The translations under genes and the position numbers were made by a program. Positions 60,766 through 64,000 of a stretch of DNA of 64,000 bases are shown here, one piece after another; the first letter of the stretch is position 1, and the number at the start of each line of letters is the position of its first letter. Below the pieces are notes generated by a model that had not been told where the DNA came from, searched no databases, and worked only from the letters and a program-made list of their open reading frames with translations. The stretch comes from Nocardiopsis endophytica (lineage in GTDB: Bacteria > Actinomycetota > Actinomycetes > Streptosporangiales > Streptosporangiaceae). The stretch is taken from contig NZ_JAQFWQ010000005.1 in NCBI RefSeq assembly GCF_027706725.1, positions 62,001 through 126,000 of the forward strand, written 5' to 3'.

Positions 60766-61732
60766 AACGACCGCTACCCGTACCGCTTCGATCGCCGTCA
60801 AGGGGGCGGCCGCCGTCTCCGCCATGGCGGTGCTGTCCGCCTGTGGCGGCGCCACCTCCTCCGACGTGGCCGGCAGCGACGAGACCGTCCGCATCGCCGT
60901 CAACGGCTGGGTGGGCTATGAGGCCTCCGCCGCGGTGATGGCCTACCTCCTGGAGGAGGAGATGGGCGTCAAGGTCGACCAGCAGAAGATCGACGAGCAG
61001 CCCTCCTGGCAGGGGCTCAACGACGGCGACCTCGACGTGATCCTGGAGAACTGGGGCCACGAGGACCTGATGGAGCAGTACGGCCCCGACGGCAACGGCA
61101 CCGTCGTCGACGGCGGCCCGAACGGCAACACCGGGACGCTGGGCTGGTACGTGCCCAAGTACCTGGTGGACGAGAAGCCCGAGCTGGCCACGTGGGAGGG
61201 GATCAAGGACAACACCGACCTGTTCAAGACCCCCGAGAGCGGCGACAAGGGCGAGTTCCTGGCGGCGGACCCGGCCTTCGTCACCCAGGACCAGGGCATG
61301 ATCAACCACTTCGACATGGACCTGAAGATCGTCCACGCCGGGTCCGAGGCCGCGCAGATCACCGAGATGCAGGAGCGGTACTCCAAGGAGGAGCCGTTCC
61401 TGGCCTACTTCTACGACCCGCAGTGGCTGCAGAGCGAGATCGACCTCGTCCACGTGGAGTTCCCCGAGTACGAGGAGGGCTGCGCGGACGACGAGGAGGA
61501 CGTGTCCTGCGGGTACCCCCAGTACGACCTGAACAAGATCTTCAGCAAGGAGTTCGCGGACGCCGACTCCCCGGCCTACCGGCTGCTGAAGAACTGGGAG
61601 TGGACCAACGAGGACCAGAACGAGGTCGCCAAGATGATCGCCGACGACGGGATGGACCCCGAGGAGGCGGCTGAGAAGTGGGTCACCGACAACGGTGACG
61701 TGTGGAAGGACTGGATCCCCGCGGACGCCTGA
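60758..61732 (+). CDS. glycine betaine-binding lipoprotein (OpuAC/ProX type)
   Basis: A 324-residue lipoprotein: lipid Cys in AVLSACGG (~29), then the betaine-binding domain VRIAVNGWVGYEASAAVMAYLLEEE, DVILENWGHE, TLGWYVPKYLVDE and FVTQDQGMINHF. Trp and Tyr of these blocks form the aromatic cage for quaternary amines. It delivers betaine to the fused permease. The ATG overlaps the permease stop. Followed by a terminator. Confidence 0.92.
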   Translation: MRRTTATRTASIAVKGAAAVSAMAVLSACGGATSSDVAGSDETVRIAVNGWVGYEASAAVMAYLLEEEMGVKVDQQKIDEQPSWQGLNDGDLDVILENWGHEDLMEQYGPDGNGTVVDGGPNGNTGTLGWYVPKYLVDEKPELATWEGIKDNTDLFKTPESGDKGEFLAADPAFVTQDQGMINHFDMDLKIVHAGSEAAQITEMQERYSKEEPFLAYFYDPQWLQSEIDLVHVEFPEYEEGCADDEEDVSCGYPQYDLNKIFSKEFADADSPAYRLLKNWEWTNEDQNEVAKMIADDGMDPEEAAEKWVTDNGDVWKDWIPADA

Positions 61733-61760
61733 TCCGCGAGGGCACCTAGAATTGTCTGGT

Positions 61761-61797
61761 ATGTGCGGCGACGGGCGGTGTTTCCGTCGCCGCACAT
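61761..61797 (+). terminator. 14-bp stem terminator after the first binding protein
   Basis: ATGTGCGGCGACGG (61761-61774) pairs with 61784-61797, nine-base loop, followed by TTCTG. Confidence 0.8.
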
Positions 61798-61888
61798 TTC
61801 TGTCCGGTTCCCCGGCCGGGCGGAGCCTGTCCTGCCCTCCGATCCCCCTTTCCTCCGGCCCCCTGCGATCCCCGAGGCGGTAGTCCCC

Positions 61889-62872
61889 ATGTCCGGTAAC
61901 CCCACCACGCCGACCACCCCCCGACGGGCGGTGAAGGCCCTCGCCCTGACCCTCGCGGCCGGGCTCGCCGCCTCGTGCGGCGCCCCGGACGGCGACGCCG
62001 GGGGCGGCACGGGCGGCGACGCCCCCGTGCGCATGGCGGTCAACGGCTGGGTGGGGTACGAGGCCTCCGCCGCCGTGCTGTCCCACCTCATCGAGTCCGA
62101 GCTCGGCGGCACGGTCGAGAAGGTGGAGGACGACGAGGAGACGTCCTGGCACAGGCTGGCCGAGGGCGAGGTCGACGTCATCCTGGAGAACTGGGGCCAC
62201 CAGGACCTGATGGACCTGTACGGCGCCGAGGAGAGCCCGCTGGTCGTGGACGGCGGTCCGAACGGCAACGACGGGCGCATCGGCTGGTACGTGCCGGAGT
62301 ACGTGGTGGACGAGTATCCCGAGGTGGCGACCTACGAAGGGCTCGCGAAGCACACCGACCTGTTCCGCACCGGCGGGGGCGATGGGCCCGGCCGGTTCCT
62401 GGGCGCCGACCCCACCTTCGTCACCCAGGACCAGGGGATGATCAACCACTTCGGCCTGGACCTGGAGATCGAGTACGCCGGGTCCGAGGAGGAGCAGCTC
62501 GAGGAGGTCCGGGCGGCCTACGAGAAGGAGGAGCCGGTGCTCTTCTACTTCTACGAGCCGCAGTGGATGACCGAGGAGATGGACCTGGTCAAGGTCGAGT
62601 TCCCCGAGTACGTCGACCTGTGCGAGATCGACCCCGACGACGTCGCCTGCGACTACCCCGAGTACGAGCTGAACAAGGTCTTCGCCAAGCCGTTCGCCGA
62701 CGGCGACTCCCCGGCGTACCGGCTGCTGGAGAACTGGCAGTGGACCAACGAGGACCAGAACGAGGTCGCCGAGATGATCGCCGGTGAGGGCATGGCCCCC
62801 GAGGAGGCGGCGGCCGCGTGGGTCGAGGAGAACCCGGACGTGTGGCGGGAGTGGATCCCCGAGGACGCCTGA
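61889..62872 (+). CDS. second glycine betaine-binding lipoprotein paralog
   Basis: A 327-residue paralog of the preceding protein, alignable over its whole length (MAVNGWVGYEASAAVLSHLIESE, DVILENWGHQDLMDLYG, RIGWYVPEYVVDEYPE, FVTQDQGMINHFGLDLEIEYAG). The lipid Cys is in GLAASCGAP (~30). Differences in the acidic loop after YVPEY suggest a shifted ligand range, such as another quaternary amine. It lies beyond a terminator, so it may be expressed on its own. It has no permease of its own here and probably uses the one upstream. Confidence 0.9.
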   Translation: MSGNPTTPTTPRRAVKALALTLAAGLAASCGAPDGDAGGGTGGDAPVRMAVNGWVGYEASAAVLSHLIESELGGTVEKVEDDEETSWHRLAEGEVDVILENWGHQDLMDLYGAEESPLVVDGGPNGNDGRIGWYVPEYVVDEYPEVATYEGLAKHTDLFRTGGGDGPGRFLGADPTFVTQDQGMINHFGLDLEIEYAGSEEEQLEEVRAAYEKEEPVLFYFYEPQWMTEEMDLVKVEFPEYVDLCEIDPDDVACDYPEYELNKVFAKPFADGDSPAYRLLENWQWTNEDQNEVAEMIAGEGMAPEEAAAAWVEENPDVWREWIPEDA

Positions 62873-62904
62873 GCCGCGTCCCGGGAGCATCCCGTGGGAC
62901 AGGG

Positions 62905-62937
62905 ACCGCCCCGCACCGGACGGCGGTGCGGGGCGGT
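62905..62937. terminator. bidirectional 14-bp stem
   Basis: ACCGCCCCGCACCG (62905-62918) pairs with 62924-62937 with a five-base loop, between two convergent genes. Confidence 0.8.
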
Positions 62938-62975
62938 GCCGGACGGGGATCGGGTCCGGGCTCCGGTCCGGGGCC

Positions 62976-63506
62976 TCAGCGGGCGGCGCCGGCGAGCGAG
63001 CCCGTGGTCTGCCCGGCCTCGTCGTAGATCAGGCAGCTGATGGCGCGGTCGCCGCTGGCGAACGAGTCCTCGGTCGGGACGTAGTACGACAGCTGCAGCT
63101 CCGACATGGCGTACTCCAGGCCGACGAAGGACGCGAACTCCTGCTCGCAGAAGGCGCTCGCCTCCTCGTCGACGCCCGCGTCGCCCGGCCACTCGCTGGC
63201 CTCCATCTCCGTCTCGGCGTAGACCTCCGAGTCGTGCGGCTCGTCGCAGGAGACCTTGGGGACCTCGGCCACCTCCTGGTCCTCGGCGACGCTCTCGTCG
63301 TTGAGGCAGTCGCCGACGGCCACCTCGAAGACGTCGGCGTCCACCTCGCCGGACTCCTCGGCCGCCGAGGCCTGCTCCTCCATCTCGTCGGCGGTCTCCT
63401 GCAGGTCCTCGGCCACACCGCCGCAGGCGCTCAGCGCGAGCACGGCGCCCACGGCCCCGGCGGCGGCCGCGGTCCGGACGTTCTTCAGGGGACGGATAAG
63501 GGACAT
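62976..63506 (-). CDS. lipoprotein with septum-formation-like domain
   Basis: A 176-residue lipoprotein. Signal AVGAVLALSACGG with the lipid Cys near 28, an acidic helical linker (~33-58), then FEVAVGDCLNDE, KVSCDEPHDSEVYAE and ASAFCEQEFASFVG, the pattern of the septum formation family (PF13845) with conserved disulfides. The family name comes from a mycobacterial context; its function is not firmly known. ATG 63506 is taken as the start; the TTG one codon upstream is less likely. Confidence 0.78.
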   Translation of the reverse strand: MSLIRPLKNVRTAAAAGAVGAVLALSACGGVAEDLQETADEMEEQASAAEESGEVDADVFEVAVGDCLNDESVAEDQEVAEVPKVSCDEPHDSEVYAETEMEASEWPGDAGVDEEASAFCEQEFASFVGLEYAMSELQLSYYVPTEDSFASGDRAISCLIYDEAGQTTGSLAGAAR

Positions 63507-64000
63507 CAAAGCAGAACTCCACTGGTGCTCTTGATGGAATGGGGTGGATGGACGATAACAGGGATCGCGGCGGGTGAATTACACATAAGGACGTTCGACC
63601 CGAACGATGTGTGTAGATCCCTCGGGTTTCACGTTCGCGTGCCGCACCATCCCAGCTCGGCAGGGGTGTTCGTGGGCGGAGGGCGGGGCGAAAAAAATTT
63701 TCTCCTACCCATTGGGGGTGTGCGGACCTGGAGTGTCGTACCCCTGGTGTAGGTGGGCGGCCGGTTGTAGATCTCTTGTGAGTGGTGCGCAAATACAGTC
63801 GGATTCCAACCGGAGTACAACCGGATCGCGAATGCGGAGTGCTCTCGGCGGCGCGGGCGGCGCCTTTTAATGTGCCCCGCGCTCGTGCCGCTGTATCCGG
63901 GCCGCGGCTCTCCGGAACGAATTAGTGCGGCGACGGGACGATAAGGTTCGCCGCCACCGAGTCAGGCGAGTAGCCGGCAACGAGGACAGGTCGGCGGCCC
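63507..64000. other. 494-bp gene-free end of window
   Basis: No credible gene. It has an AT-rich patch with seven A then four T (63690-63703), a tandem CAACCGGA pair near 63808-63825 spaced ten bases, and a short hairpin GGCGC-GGGCG-GCGCC followed by TTTT (63852-63870) that could be a terminator or attenuator for a plus-strand transcript. The promoter of the lipoprotein gene should lie in the first 100 bases. Confidence 0.4.

Overview
The window is about 72-74% G+C, dense in genes, rich in GTG and TTG starts and 4-bp start/stop overlaps, and carries families typical of mycelial actinobacteria (DUF397, a SAV_2336/FxsT-type protein, Clp_N single-domain proteins, leaderless promoters of the TANNNT-N6/7-ATG kind). 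A Nocardiopsis-like or other Streptosporangiales genome is the best guess. The choline-to-betaine pathway beside a betaine transporter fits a salt-exposed member of that group, but the genus is an inference. No rRNA, tRNA, CRISPR, transposase or integrase was seen.

Layout. 1-4.2 kb: an FtsX-type permease (cut by the window edge) and a PAP2 phosphatase face a two-component pair whose kinase has an unusual C-terminal membrane anchor and outer domain. 4.3-11.8 kb: a DM13 protein, a sigma factor fused to a zinc finger, a membrane helix and a ricin-like lectin domain, VOC protein, small membrane peptides, a Clp_N protein behind a promoter covered by three identical dyads, a methyltransferase, an esterase, an SDR and a GNAT. 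11.8-16 kb: hisE-hisG-spermidine-synthase-like operon, an SDR, thioredoxin and a DUF202 pair. 16-20.8 kb: a surface-glycan locus (epimerase, PIG-L deacetylase, WbqC-like protein, processive GT2). 20.9-22.2 kb: DUF3817 and SURF1 genes with overlapping 3' ends.

22.3-29.4 kb looks like an inserted block: lower G+C, small unknown proteins, an XRE regulator, an HD hydrolase, and a three-gene overlapping operon made of a left-handed beta-helix protein, a MurA paralog whose catalytic Cys is Asp, and a serine beta-lactamase-fold protein. Its left edge carries a strong promoter, a double hairpin with six-G/six-C loops and an 18-bp terminator stem, which suggests a small RNA. 29.4-36.9 kb: ArsR/VOC pair with three 16-bp-phased octamers, lipoprotein, tandem membrane paralogs, ABC drug-type exporter with XRE regulator, MFS exporter, arylamine N-acetyltransferase.

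37.0-44.4 kb is the most striking region: trypsin-like protease fused to a VMAP C-terminal module, a MoxR-type AAA+ ATPase, and a 1460-residue protein joining a degenerate vWA-like (SAV_2336) region, an NB-ARC ATPase and TPRs. This matches the ternary vWA-MoxR-VMAP conflict systems predicted by comparative genomics. The FxSxx-COOH peptide and radical-SAM partner often found with FxsT proteins are not visible.

44.4-54 kb: DUF397 and DinB proteins, a PASTA-bearing class A PBP behind a short leader ORF, an alpha/beta-hydrolase without its nucleophile, a CrcB pair for fluoride export, a TRAP-TAXI transporter, and a class II aldolase-fold protein lacking its metal ligands. 54.3-63.5 kb: betaine aldehyde dehydrogenase, choline oxidase-like GMC enzyme, betaine ABC transporter (ATPase, double permease, binding protein) plus a second binding-protein paralog, then a lipoprotein. 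The last 0.5 kb holds no gene.
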